A DNA stretch of 64,000 nucleotides from Myxococcus stipitatus. Its GTDB lineage: Bacteria; Myxococcota; Myxococcia; Myxococcales; Myxococcaceae. A program made the translations under genes and the position numbers. The DNA lies in the NCBI RefSeq assembly GCF_037414475.1, contig NZ_CP147913.1, positions 1,240,001-1,304,000 on the forward strand, given 5' to 3'. Under the pieces are notes generated by a model, which had not been told where the DNA came from, made no database searches, and was given only the letters and a program-made list of their open reading frames with translations. Positions within the stretch are counted from its first letter, which is position 1. Every line of letters begins with the position of its first letter. This document shows positions 40,568 to 48,437 of this stretch, one piece after another.

Positions 40568-42265
40568 TCAAGGGCGCTGTTGCGCGAGCAGCCAACTCAG
40601 AATCCGCGGGTCGTCTCGATAGACGCGGTCCCAGATGCCGTGGCCGCCCGTATGGAAGAGCGTGAAAATCATCGGCCGCTCGGGCGGTTGGCCATTCGCG
40701 TCACGGTCCATGAAGCCATCCACCCACTGCCACGTGTTCGTCGCCGGCCGGTAGAACGCCGTCTGGTCGAGACTCGGGGAGGTATACGAATCCATGACGG
40801 TCGCCGTGCTGGACATGCCCATGGCTCGCCCTATCTGGGTGAACCAGCCCGCCGTCCCAGAATAGGACAGTGAGTCATCCCGGGCATGGACCGCCCAGAT
40901 GGGGAGGTTCGCGTTCACGATGTTCTGCCCCAGCGGAAGAGAGGAACCGAAGCCTCCATTGCAGACGGGCGCCGCCGCCGCCAGCTTCGCCGGGAAGTAG
41001 CCCGCGTAGGCGAACGTCCCCGCCCCGCCCATGCTCAAACCTGTCAGGTACACCCGCTTCGGGTTGACCTTGTACGTCGTCAGGATTCGGTCGATGAACG
41101 GGTTCAGGTCGGCCTGGACCTCCCAATCATTCCAGTAGTTGTTGCGAGCCGTTTGCGGCGCCACCATGACGAACGGATAATCCCTGCCATTCTTGTCATA
41201 GTAGGACGGAAGGCCCACCTGCCGGACCTTCGCCAGCTCCGTCCCCTTGCCATTGCCCACCTGCTCCGCGCCGTGCAGGAAGAAGACGATGGGCCAGTTG
41301 TCTCGCGTCTCGTAGCCCGCCGGCAGGTACAGGATGTAGCCATAATCGCTGCCCGGCGAATTGGCCGGCTTCTCGATGGCCGTCATGGTGCCGCGCCCGC
41401 TGATGGCGCGCTCCACCCGAACCTTGGTGCGCGAAGTCGCGCTCGCGCCCTGGTTGTCCGTCACACGCAGCTCGAATTCATAGAGCCCCTCCACCAGCCC
41501 CGACGCCGTGGCGGTCAGCGTGCTCGCGGCGGAGAGCGTGGCGGAGTTGGGCCCGGAGACCTGGGACCACTGCTGGGAGACCACCTGCCCGTCGCTGTCG
41601 CTGGCCGTCCCCGTCAGCTGCGCGGACGACACGGGCAACACCACCGTCTGGTCCAGCCCCGCGGAGGCCGTGGGAGGAACGTTGGCCGCCGTGCCCGCCG
41701 GGGAGCCGAAGACGACGATTTCATTGGAGGCGCCGTCCATGTTGCGCGCGAAGTGGAGGTAGCGCGTCCGCATCCCCACGGTGACCAGCCGCCACTGCTC
41801 CCACTTGTCCGTGAGGAGCCTGGGCAGGGCCGTCCAGGCCCCCGGGGCCCCCACGCTGAAGTAGACGTAGCCGTCCCTGCCCACGTTGTCGTAGGTGTCG
41901 AACACGCCCACCTGCGTCACGTCGTAGAGCGCGCCCAGGTCGATGACGAAACCCATGGGGTACTGGTTTTCGTTGTACGCGACGTTCCCCCAGGTCGTGG
42001 CGGGCTTGAAGGTCCACGGCCCACGCGGGTCGCCAATCAGCGTCTGCTCGTCATAGAGATTCTGATACGCCCCCAGCGTCGGCCGGATGCCGTCCGGCTG
42101 GACCATGCCAGGCGTGATGATGATTTGCGAGGCCACGAGCGGCGACGGCGTGGAAGCCCACGTCTGGGGCGCCTCTGCTCCTCCAGGGTCTCCACAAGCT
42201 CCCAACATCAGGGACAGCGCGACGAAGCCAGACTTCCAACGTCCAGGAACCTGCCGTCGAATCAC
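40568..42265 (-). CDS. Esterase lipoprotein 3 (paralogue of 16344-18017 and 18190-19869)
   Basis: The 565-residue lipoprotein (GFVALSLMLGAC) has the discoidin-like domain (PMGFVIDLGALYDVTQVGVFD), PKD/REJ-like domain (PPTASAGLDQTVVLP) and CE1-like esterase with Ser ~411 in GLSMGG, acid in HARDD and His in TGGHGIW. The N-terminal domain is the most conserved part among the three, with the same ITPxMVQPDGxRPTLGAYQN block. Start is GTG 42265 after GAGGAGG. It is ~21 kb from its paralogues but keeps the same promoter element, so it was probably dispersed with its regulation intact. No clear terminator is seen downstream. Confidence 0.85.
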   Translation of the reverse strand: MIRRQVPGRWKSGFVALSLMLGACGDPGGAEAPQTWASTPSPLVASQIIITPGMVQPDGIRPTLGAYQNLYDEQTLIGDPRGPWTFKPATTWGNVAYNENQYPMGFVIDLGALYDVTQVGVFDTYDNVGRDGYVYFSVGAPGAWTALPRLLTDKWEQWRLVTVGMRTRYLHFARNMDGASNEIVVFGSPAGTAANVPPTASAGLDQTVVLPVSSAQLTGTASDSDGQVVSQQWSQVSGPNSATLSAASTLTATASGLVEGLYEFELRVTDNQGASATSRTKVRVERAISGRGTMTAIEKPANSPGSDYGYILYLPAGYETRDNWPIVFFLHGAEQVGNGKGTELAKVRQVGLPSYYDKNGRDYPFVMVAPQTARNNYWNDWEVQADLNPFIDRILTTYKVNPKRVYLTGLSMGGAGTFAYAGYFPAKLAAAAPVCNGGFGSSLPLGQNIVNANLPIWAVHARDDSLSYSGTAGWFTQIGRAMGMSSTATVMDSYTSPSLDQTAFYRPATNTWQWVDGFMDRDANGQPPERPMIFTLFHTGGHGIWDRVYRDDPRILSWLLAQQRP

Positions 42266-42296
42266 AGAGCCTCCTCATGCGGAGATGAGGCACTCT

Positions 42297-42329
42297 TGAT
42301 ACATCAGACTATTCTAGAAAATCTAGATT
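42297..42329 (-). promoter_or_regulatory. Shared promoter/operator element of esterase gene 3
   Basis: On the minus strand: AATCTAGATTT (42329-42319), containing the perfect palindrome AATCTAGATT, then 15 nt, TGTATCA (42303-42297) and 31 nt to GTG 42265. Spacing equals that of the other two copies to the base, although the intervening sequence differs. Confidence 0.6.
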
Positions 42330-42438
42330 ATCAGCATTTCATCCAGTCCGCCCCGTCCGTGGGGGCTGGAGCGTCCCACCGTGCGCCCGATGCGCCAGCG
42401 GGCGCAGACTTGCCGGAGACTGCGCACTCCTTGAAGCA

Positions 42439-44502
42439 ATGAAGAAGACTCATCACGCCGCCCATCACCGCGCCTGGAAGGTCGCGCTGGGGCTCATCGC
42501 CGTCGTCTTCGTGCTCATCGTGGGTGCGCTGCTGCTCAAACCTTCCTGGTTGGGTGAGAGCTTGCGCGGCCAGGTGGAGACCGCGGCGAGCCGCGCGCTG
42601 GGCCACCCCGTCACCGTGGAGAGTCTTTCCCCCCGCTGGTTTCCCACTCCAGGCGTCACGCTGAAGAACCTTCGCGCCCAGGGCCAGGGCAACGAGCCTC
42701 CCTTCATCGAGGTCTCCCGCGCCACGGCCACCGTGCAGCTCTGGCCGCTGGTGCGCAGCCTGGGCAAGGAAGTGCGCGTGGGCGCGGTGAAGCTCAAGGA
42801 GCCCCAGGTGAACCTGGTGCGCCGGGCCGACGGGACGTGGAACTACCAGGCGGTGGGACAGCCCCCCGCAGGTGCCCCGCCGCCCCAACCTCCCTCCCAG
42901 CCGTCATCCCGGCAGGCATCTGTCGAGAGCATCCACATCCAGCGTGGCGTCGTGAACGTGGTGGATGCCCAGGCGGCGCAAGGCAACGCATCGGTGGCGC
43001 TGCGCGATATCGACCTGAAGCTCGAGCACGTGGGAGCGGGCCTGCCCCTCGAGGGAACCCTGAAGGCCGCGTGGGCGAGCCAAAAGCAGAACGTGAAGGC
43101 GGACTTCAAGGTGAACCCGCTGCCCACACACAAGCCTCAACCCGGCCAGCCCTGGCCCGACGTCACCCTGAAGCTGTCCGGCAAGGACTTGTCCGTCAAC
43201 GCGCTCCGAGACTTCCTCCCCGCGTCCAAGGCCGAGTACTTCACCGGAGGCGTGGTCAACGTCGATGCGGACGTGAAGACGGACCAGGGGAAGTACGTCC
43301 TCAGTGGCCATGGCGCCGCGAAAGGACTGAAGCTTCGAGGCGACCCGGCCAGCGGCGCGTTCACGTTCAACACACGCGTCGACCCGGAGCACGCGAAGGC
43401 CACGCAGGTGAACTTCTCGCGCATCGCACTCTCGGGTCCGGGAGTGGAGCTGGGGGGAACCGCTTCCGTCCAGCTCAGCTCCATGCGCGTTCGCTTCGAC
43501 CTCCAGGGCTCGGACCTGGACCTCCAACATCTGCTGGGCGAGCAGCCTTCGGCACCTCAGGGCACGCAACCCTCCCCCACTTCACTGCCTCTGTCTGTGC
43601 GCAGGTCGCTGGGGAAGATGGATGTGGATGGCACCTTGAAGCTGGGCAAGGTCCGACACGGGCCGCTCACCCTCACCGACGTGAATGCACACGCCCGGCT
43701 GGATGACGGACGCCTGGACATCGAGCAGGGCCAGGCCCAGGTCTACGGAGGCCGGGCCGACATCAGCGGCACCCAGGTGGACCTCACCCAGGCCCAGCCG
43801 AAATGGAACGTGAAGGCGAAGCTGGATGGACTCGACACCGCCCAGGCCTTCACCGCGCTGTCGGGAAGCACTCCCGTGCAAGGCCGGGCCAGCGGGCAGG
43901 TGGAACTCAGCGGCGCGGGGCTCGACTGGTCCCGCATCCGCCAGGAGATGACGGGCACGGGGAGCGCTCAGCTTCGCGACGGCGTCTTCACGAAGACGGA
44001 CCTGGGGGCGACGCTCACGCCCGTCCTCACCCAAGGGCTCCAATCCCTCGGCAAGAAAGGCGCGGCGGAGTCCGTGCAGAAGGCAGGGCGAGGGACTCAC
44101 TTCAAGGACCTCGATGCGAAGTTCAAGGTCCAGGGGGGCTGGGTCTCCTTCACCCAGCCCATGGCATTCCAGTCGGACCTCGGCAGCGGGACGGTCGAGG
44201 GGCGCGTGGGGCTCGACGAGCGGCTGGACTTGAAGGGGACGGTGAAGGCTTCACGGGACTTCGTCTCCGGCATCACCCATGGCGCGGTGCCCGTGGGCGC
44301 GCCGGTGTCCATTCCCATCACCATCACCGGAACGCTGAAGGACCCGAAGGTCAGCGCCGGCGCACCCGAGGACCTGGCGAAGAGTCTGATTCCGTCGGTG
44401 CCCCTGCCCAAGGCTGTCGAATCCCCGTTGAATCAAGCGCGCAAGGGATTGGAAGGCCTGCTGAAACGGCCCGCGCCCTCCAAGCCCCCGCCGCACCCGT
44501 AA
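42439..44502 (+). CDS. AsmA family envelope protein
   Basis: The 687-residue protein has one N-terminal membrane anchor (ALGLIAVVFVLIVGALLL, ~15-32) and a long periplasmic part. The AsmA start is recognisable: GQVETAASRALGHPVTVESLSPRWFPTPGV with VTLKNLRA and later TATVQLWPLVRSLGKEVRVG. The remainder is beta-rich with a Pro/Gln-rich linker (~140-155) and a C-terminal AsmA-like block (FKVQGGWVSFTQPMAFQSD). AsmA-like proteins form bridges that move phospholipid between membranes. It begins 173 bp from the divergently oriented esterase 3 gene. Confidence 0.85.
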   Translation: MKKTHHAAHHRAWKVALGLIAVVFVLIVGALLLKPSWLGESLRGQVETAASRALGHPVTVESLSPRWFPTPGVTLKNLRAQGQGNEPPFIEVSRATATVQLWPLVRSLGKEVRVGAVKLKEPQVNLVRRADGTWNYQAVGQPPAGAPPPQPPSQPSSRQASVESIHIQRGVVNVVDAQAAQGNASVALRDIDLKLEHVGAGLPLEGTLKAAWASQKQNVKADFKVNPLPTHKPQPGQPWPDVTLKLSGKDLSVNALRDFLPASKAEYFTGGVVNVDADVKTDQGKYVLSGHGAAKGLKLRGDPASGAFTFNTRVDPEHAKATQVNFSRIALSGPGVELGGTASVQLSSMRVRFDLQGSDLDLQHLLGEQPSAPQGTQPSPTSLPLSVRRSLGKMDVDGTLKLGKVRHGPLTLTDVNAHARLDDGRLDIEQGQAQVYGGRADISGTQVDLTQAQPKWNVKAKLDGLDTAQAFTALSGSTPVQGRASGQVELSGAGLDWSRIRQEMTGTGSAQLRDGVFTKTDLGATLTPVLTQGLQSLGKKGAAESVQKAGRGTHFKDLDAKFKVQGGWVSFTQPMAFQSDLGSGTVEGRVGLDERLDLKGTVKASRDFVSGITHGAVPVGAPVSIPITITGTLKDPKVSAGAPEDLAKSLIPSVPLPKAVESPLNQARKGLEGLLKRPAPSKPPPHP

Positions 44503-44524
44503 CCACCGTGTCACGACTCACGAA

Positions 44525-44551
44525 GCGGGGCCTCGCACTACGAGGTTCCGC
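44525..44551 (+). terminator. Hairpin terminator after asmA-like gene
   Basis: GCGGGGCCTCG (44525-44535) pairs with CGAGGTTCCGC (44541-44551), including two G-U pairs, around a 5-nt loop. Confidence 0.55.
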
Positions 44552-44624
44552 GTATTGAGTCTGCCGTCAGCCTGCCGGGACGATGACCGCCCTCACCCGC
44601 GGTCCTCATTGGAAAGGCTGGCCG

Positions 44625-45593
44625 ATGTCATTCGTGTCGCGAAGTCGAGTTGCTCTCGCAGCCACGGTGTTCGGAATCCTCGGTGGTATCCCCCCGGCGA
44701 GCGCGGAGCCCTCCGCCGACCCGGCGGACAACGCGAACTCACCCGCGCTCGCGGTGGCTCGGGACGAAGCCCGCATCCTCGCGTACTGGACGCCGGAGCG
44801 CATGGCCTCGGCCCTGCCGGCGGAAGTCCCCATGACGTCGGGCAAGGCGCCCATCAGCCTCAAGCCCATCGCCCCCGAGAACTCCCAACGCCAGGAGGAG
44901 GGCGTCGAGCCGCGAGGAGGTGTCTCGACGCTGGCCGACGTGCATTCGATGAGCGGGCGCGTCTTCTATACGGATGACCAGGGGCGCAATCGCAGCTGTT
45001 CCGGCAGCACGGTGAACAGCAATGGCAAACGGCTGGTCTTCACGGCGGGGCACTGCGTGCACGGCGGAGGCTCTGGCCGGGGCTGGTTCAGCAACTGGGT
45101 CTTCGTGCCCGCCTATCATCAGGGTTCACCCCACGGCACATGGACGGCGTCCGGGCTCTGGTCGAAGAACGGGTGGATCAACAACGCGGACCGCGCCTTC
45201 GACGTGGGCGCGGCGGTGATGAACCTCCGCAATGGAACCCGCATCGTCGATGCCGTGGGCGGACAGGGCATCAAGTGGGGCGCGGCGTATGGCGCGTACA
45301 TCTTCCAGTTCGGTTACCCCGCGGACCCGCCCTACAACGGGAGCGCCCTGCACAACTGCGAAGGCACCACCTGGAATGAGGGCGGCTTTCCCACCATCAC
45401 CTGCGGGATGACGGGCGGCGCCAGCGGCGGCCCCTGGCTGGAGAGCTATGGCCAGAACTTCTGGGCTTATCTCTACTCGGTGAACAGCTGGATGTTCTGG
45501 GACCCCGACCCGACCCGCGTCTACAAGTGGCAGGGGCCGTACTTCAGCTACGACACGGCGGGCAGCCTGTATGACTCCCTGAAGGACCTGTAG
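44625..45593 (+). CDS. Secreted trypsin-like/glutamyl-endopeptidase-like serine protease
   Basis: The 322-residue protein has a Sec signal peptide (ALAATVFGILGGIPPASA), a propeptide-like region (~30-95) and an S1B/V8-like catalytic domain with His143 in TAGHCVH, Asp193 in RAFDVGAAV and Ser267 in GASGGPW. Paired cysteines flank the His and Ser loops. Aromatic-rich C-terminal strands (FWAYLYSVNSWMFW) complete the barrel. ATG 44625 is preferred because it gives a normal signal peptide; ATG 44583 would add 14 residues. It is probably exported for protein digestion. Confidence 0.85.
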   Translation: MSFVSRSRVALAATVFGILGGIPPASAEPSADPADNANSPALAVARDEARILAYWTPERMASALPAEVPMTSGKAPISLKPIAPENSQRQEEGVEPRGGVSTLADVHSMSGRVFYTDDQGRNRSCSGSTVNSNGKRLVFTAGHCVHGGGSGRGWFSNWVFVPAYHQGSPHGTWTASGLWSKNGWINNADRAFDVGAAVMNLRNGTRIVDAVGGQGIKWGAAYGAYIFQFGYPADPPYNGSALHNCEGTTWNEGGFPTITCGMTGGASGGPWLESYGQNFWAYLYSVNSWMFWDPDPTRVYKWQGPYFSYDTAGSLYDSLKDL

Positions 45594-45601
45594 CCTCCAG
45601 C

Positions 45602-45645
45602 GGCCGGCCCCCTTGCCCCAAGCCCTCCACGGCGAGGGGGCGGCC
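45602..45645 (+). terminator. Hairpin terminator after the serine protease
   Basis: GCCCCCTTGCC (45607-45617) pairs with GGCGAGGGGGC (45631-45641), one G-U pair included, and outer GGCC/GGCC extends it. It starts 9 bp after the stop. Confidence 0.65.
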
Positions 45646-45683
45646 CTGCTTGCAGACACCCTGGCGGCACCTACGTTTGATTC

Positions 45684-46319
45684 ATGTCAATACGTGCACC
45701 GGCATGGTGGGGCGCCCTGGTGGCGATGTCCTTGATCCTGACAGCCCAGGCGGCCGAGCCTCGGGTGTATCACCTGGCTGCTCAAGAAAGCTCCGTCCGG
45801 CTCCACGTGGGCAAGAGCGGCATGCTCAAGACCTTCGGGCATGAGCATGAAGTCGCCGCGCCAGCGTTCTCAGGGCAAGTGACGGTGCCCGAAGGAGACC
45901 TGTCGAGCTGCCAGGTCTCCGCCACCTTCGAGAGCCGGGAGCTCCGGGTGCTGCCAGGCAATGAGCCCGCCAAGGATGTGCCGAAGGTCCAGGAGACGAT
46001 GCTCGGGCCCGAGGTGCTCGATGCCCAGCGATATCCAGACATCCGCTTCACGTCGAAGCACTGCGCCGCCAAGCAGACGGGACAGGGCATCTACGAGGCC
46101 CAGGTCGAGGGCGAGCTCGACCTTCACGGCGTCGCGAAGCCCGTGAGCCTCCCCATGAAGGTCGAACTGACAGGGGACCGGCTGGTGGCCCGGGGCAGCA
46201 CCACGATTCGGCAGACGGACTTTGGCATCCCCCCCGTGAGCGCCGGAGGTGGGAGCGTCAAGGTGAAGAACGAGGTCCCCATCCAACTCACGCTCGTGGG
46301 CCACGCTGGCGCACGGTGA
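45684..46319 (+). CDS. YceI family periplasmic lipid-binding protein
   Basis: The 211-residue protein has a Sec signal peptide (ALVAMSLILTAQAAE) and the YceI lipocalin-like barrel: SSVRLHVGKSGMLKTFGHEHEV, YPDIRFTSKHC, EAQVEGELDLHGVAKPVSLP and TDFGIPPVSAGG. YceI proteins bind isoprenoid or fatty-acid-like ligands in the periplasm and are often found near cytochromes. Here a small haem protein gene converges on it with 8 bp between the stop codons. Confidence 0.9.
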   Translation: MSIRAPAWWGALVAMSLILTAQAAEPRVYHLAAQESSVRLHVGKSGMLKTFGHEHEVAAPAFSGQVTVPEGDLSSCQVSATFESRELRVLPGNEPAKDVPKVQETMLGPEVLDAQRYPDIRFTSKHCAAKQTGQGIYEAQVEGELDLHGVAKPVSLPMKVELTGDRLVARGSTTIRQTDFGIPPVSAGGGSVKVKNEVPIQLTLVGHAGAR

Positions 46320-46327
46320 GCGCGGCG

Positions 46328-46792
46328 TCAGTTGTTGGGCGCCCCCGCCGAAATCCACGAGGCAATCATGTCGACCTCGGCCTGGGCGAGCGGAATCCCG
46401 CCCAGCGGCATCTTGGCGCCACATGGCGCCGGGTCCACCAGGTTCACCTTCTGGTACATGATGCTCATCGCGGGCTGGCCCGGCACCACCCGCGTCCCCA
46501 CGCCAGCACAGCCCGACCCCGCCGTGGGGACGTTGACCAGATTGGCGTAGGCCGCGGCCTGCGTCGTCATGTCCAGCATGCCTTGCACGACACCGATTCC
46601 CCCGGGCGTCGTGTGACACGGCATGCAGCGCACCGCGATGATGGTCGTGTAGACCTGCGTGAAGGTCGCCGGTGCTGGCGGGTCTTGCGGCCCCCCGGCA
46701 CTCGCGCCGGAGTCCTTGTCGCTGCACCCCACGGCGCCACCTCCCATCGCGAGGATGACTCCCGCGACGAACACCCACTCTTTTCCTCTCAT
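46328..46792 (-). CDS. Small c-type cytochrome-like lipoprotein
   Basis: The 154-residue lipoprotein (signal VFVAGVILAMGGGAVGC, Cys ~23) has one haem c motif, CMPCH, and the pattern seen in 'planctomycete/myxobacterial cytochrome c' proteins: TFTQVYTTIIAVRCMPCHTTPGG, VNLVDPAPCGAKMPLGG (axial Met candidate) and QAEVDMIASWISAGAPNN. It is probably an electron carrier on the periplasmic face. ATG 46792 follows GGGAGAGG. Confidence 0.8.
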   Translation of the reverse strand: MRGKEWVFVAGVILAMGGGAVGCSDKDSGASAGGPQDPPAPATFTQVYTTIIAVRCMPCHTTPGGIGVVQGMLDMTTQAAAYANLVNVPTAGSGCAGVGTRVVPGQPAMSIMYQKVNLVDPAPCGAKMPLGGIPLAQAEVDMIASWISAGAPNN

Positions 46793-47077
46793 GACCTCTC
46801 CCCCCTGTTGGATTCCCCTCACAGCCCAGCAGGCCGTGAGGATGGAGCCGCGCCCTGCCCCGCGCACCCTCCCGAAGAGGCGGGGAGCCCCTCGCGCAAT
46901 CAACGCTTCCCGCGCGGGGACTGCCGCGCACAGGCGGCTCTCCACGAGGCGATGCGCTGGACCCAACAGTCCGGAGTTTTCACGCCACGCGGCGCGTGGC
47001 CCCCATCCACAGTATCCACGCGCAGGTCCACCGGGGACACACCGTCTTCATCCATGACCTGACCGTGAGAAGCACTC

Positions 47078-47998
47078 GTGCGGAAAGTCCTGTCTTCTGG
47101 AATGCCTCGGGTGTGGCTGCTCGTCGCCCTCATCCTGCCCGTGAGCGCGGCCGCGCAGACCGTCCTCGACAGCGTGGAGCGCATCGACTTCAACCGGCCG
47201 GAGTCGTGGGCCATGAAGTACTTCACATCCGTGTCGCTCCTGACCACTCCGGGCACGCCGAGCCCCTCGCACCTGGGCAGCTTGAAGGTGGGGCTCGAGG
47301 CCGAGTGGATTCCCTCGCTGAGCGCCACCCAGCGCACGGTGGGCTTCGACGGCGTCAAGACAGAGGACCTCAACAAGCTCCCCCTGATTGGCCGCGTGCG
47401 CGCCTCCACCGGGCTCCCGCTGGGACTCTCCCTGACGCTGGCCTATGTGCCGCCCATCCGCATCAACGGTGTCCAGGCCAACATCTTCTCCGCCGCGCTG
47501 GGCTATCCGTACTCCCCCATCGACCACCTGACGCTGGGACTCTCCGCCTACGGGCAGTTGGGCTCGGTGAAGGGTGACTTTGTCTGTCCATTGTCGGAGG
47601 TCCGCGCGGGCAACGACCCGCAGCGCAACCCGTTCAACTGCCTCTCCAAGTCCCACGACAAGGTGCGGATGAACTACCTGGGCATGGAGCTGAGCGGCGC
47701 CTACGAAATCCCCGAGGCCCGCGGCCTCCAGCCCTACGCCACGCTCGCGTTCAACTACATGAACCTCGAGTTCCACGTGGACGCGCGCTACGGCGATGTC
47801 ACCGACTTCACCCGCCTGAAGACGGATGGGGTGACGTTCTCCGGAACCCTGGGACTGCTGTTCCCGCTCACGCCCCGGCTCGAGGTCAGCGCGGAGGTCT
47901 TCTACTCACCGCTCCGGGTGAGGCGCCCGCCAGCCACCTCCACCACGAACGACGGGCTCTTCAACGTCCGCGCGATGGTCGCCTACCGCTTCTTCTGA
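47078..47998 (+). CDS. Outer-membrane beta-barrel protein of unknown function
   Basis: The 306-residue protein has a Sec signal peptide (PRVWLLVALILPVSAAAQ) and alternating amphipathic strands (ASTGLPLGLSLTLAYVPPI, SGTLGLLFPLTPRLEVSAEV) ending in VRAMVAYRFF, with the terminal Phe expected of outer-membrane barrels. No specific family is recognised. GTG 47078 is used; ATG 47102, nine codons in, also keeps the signal peptide. Confidence 0.65.
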   Translation: MRKVLSSGMPRVWLLVALILPVSAAAQTVLDSVERIDFNRPESWAMKYFTSVSLLTTPGTPSPSHLGSLKVGLEAEWIPSLSATQRTVGFDGVKTEDLNKLPLIGRVRASTGLPLGLSLTLAYVPPIRINGVQANIFSAALGYPYSPIDHLTLGLSAYGQLGSVKGDFVCPLSEVRAGNDPQRNPFNCLSKSHDKVRMNYLGMELSGAYEIPEARGLQPYATLAFNYMNLEFHVDARYGDVTDFTRLKTDGVTFSGTLGLLFPLTPRLEVSAEVFYSPLRVRRPPATSTTNDGLFNVRAMVAYRFF

Positions 47999-48437
47999 GC
48001 CAGCTGGAGCCAGGCGCGCCCGGCCCCTGGCCCCCACGCAACGGCCCGCTCGGTCCCTTGTCCCGTGAGACAGGGCGTAGAAACAATAAACCCAGAATAC
48101 AGATCATCTAATTGCAGCACCGGGTGAATCCGGCGCGTCGAGCCGTGCCGCGGTCGTGAGACATGGGCCTGACGAGGTGCGCCATCCCAGTGCGCGCTCG
48201 GGGGCCGGACATCCCGAGGGGCCGCCCGCCCACCGGCGCGACACGGGGCCGGCCGGCCCGCTTCCGCTCTCCCTGCACAAGCCCCCCGGCCATCCCGGCC
48301 GCCCCACCCTCGCCATCCACTGCGAGGAGACTCCCAGCTCGCTCGGAAATCCCGTATAGGCCCTTCGCGCCAAATGTGCGGCATACGAGCGACCCAGAAG
48401 GGGGGTGTCAGGCCCCGGGACTGCTCTGGAGGAATGG
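47999..48437. other. 439-bp intergenic region upstream of the pyrophosphatase
   Basis: No frame here looks coding. A stretch around 48078-48118 (ACAATAAACCCAG, GATCATCTAATTGC) is clearly more AT-rich than its surroundings and probably contains the pyrophosphatase promoter, though no clean -35/-10 pair was found. CCCTTGTC/GACAGGG near 48055-48076 could form a weak terminator for the gene at 47078. Confidence 0.4.
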
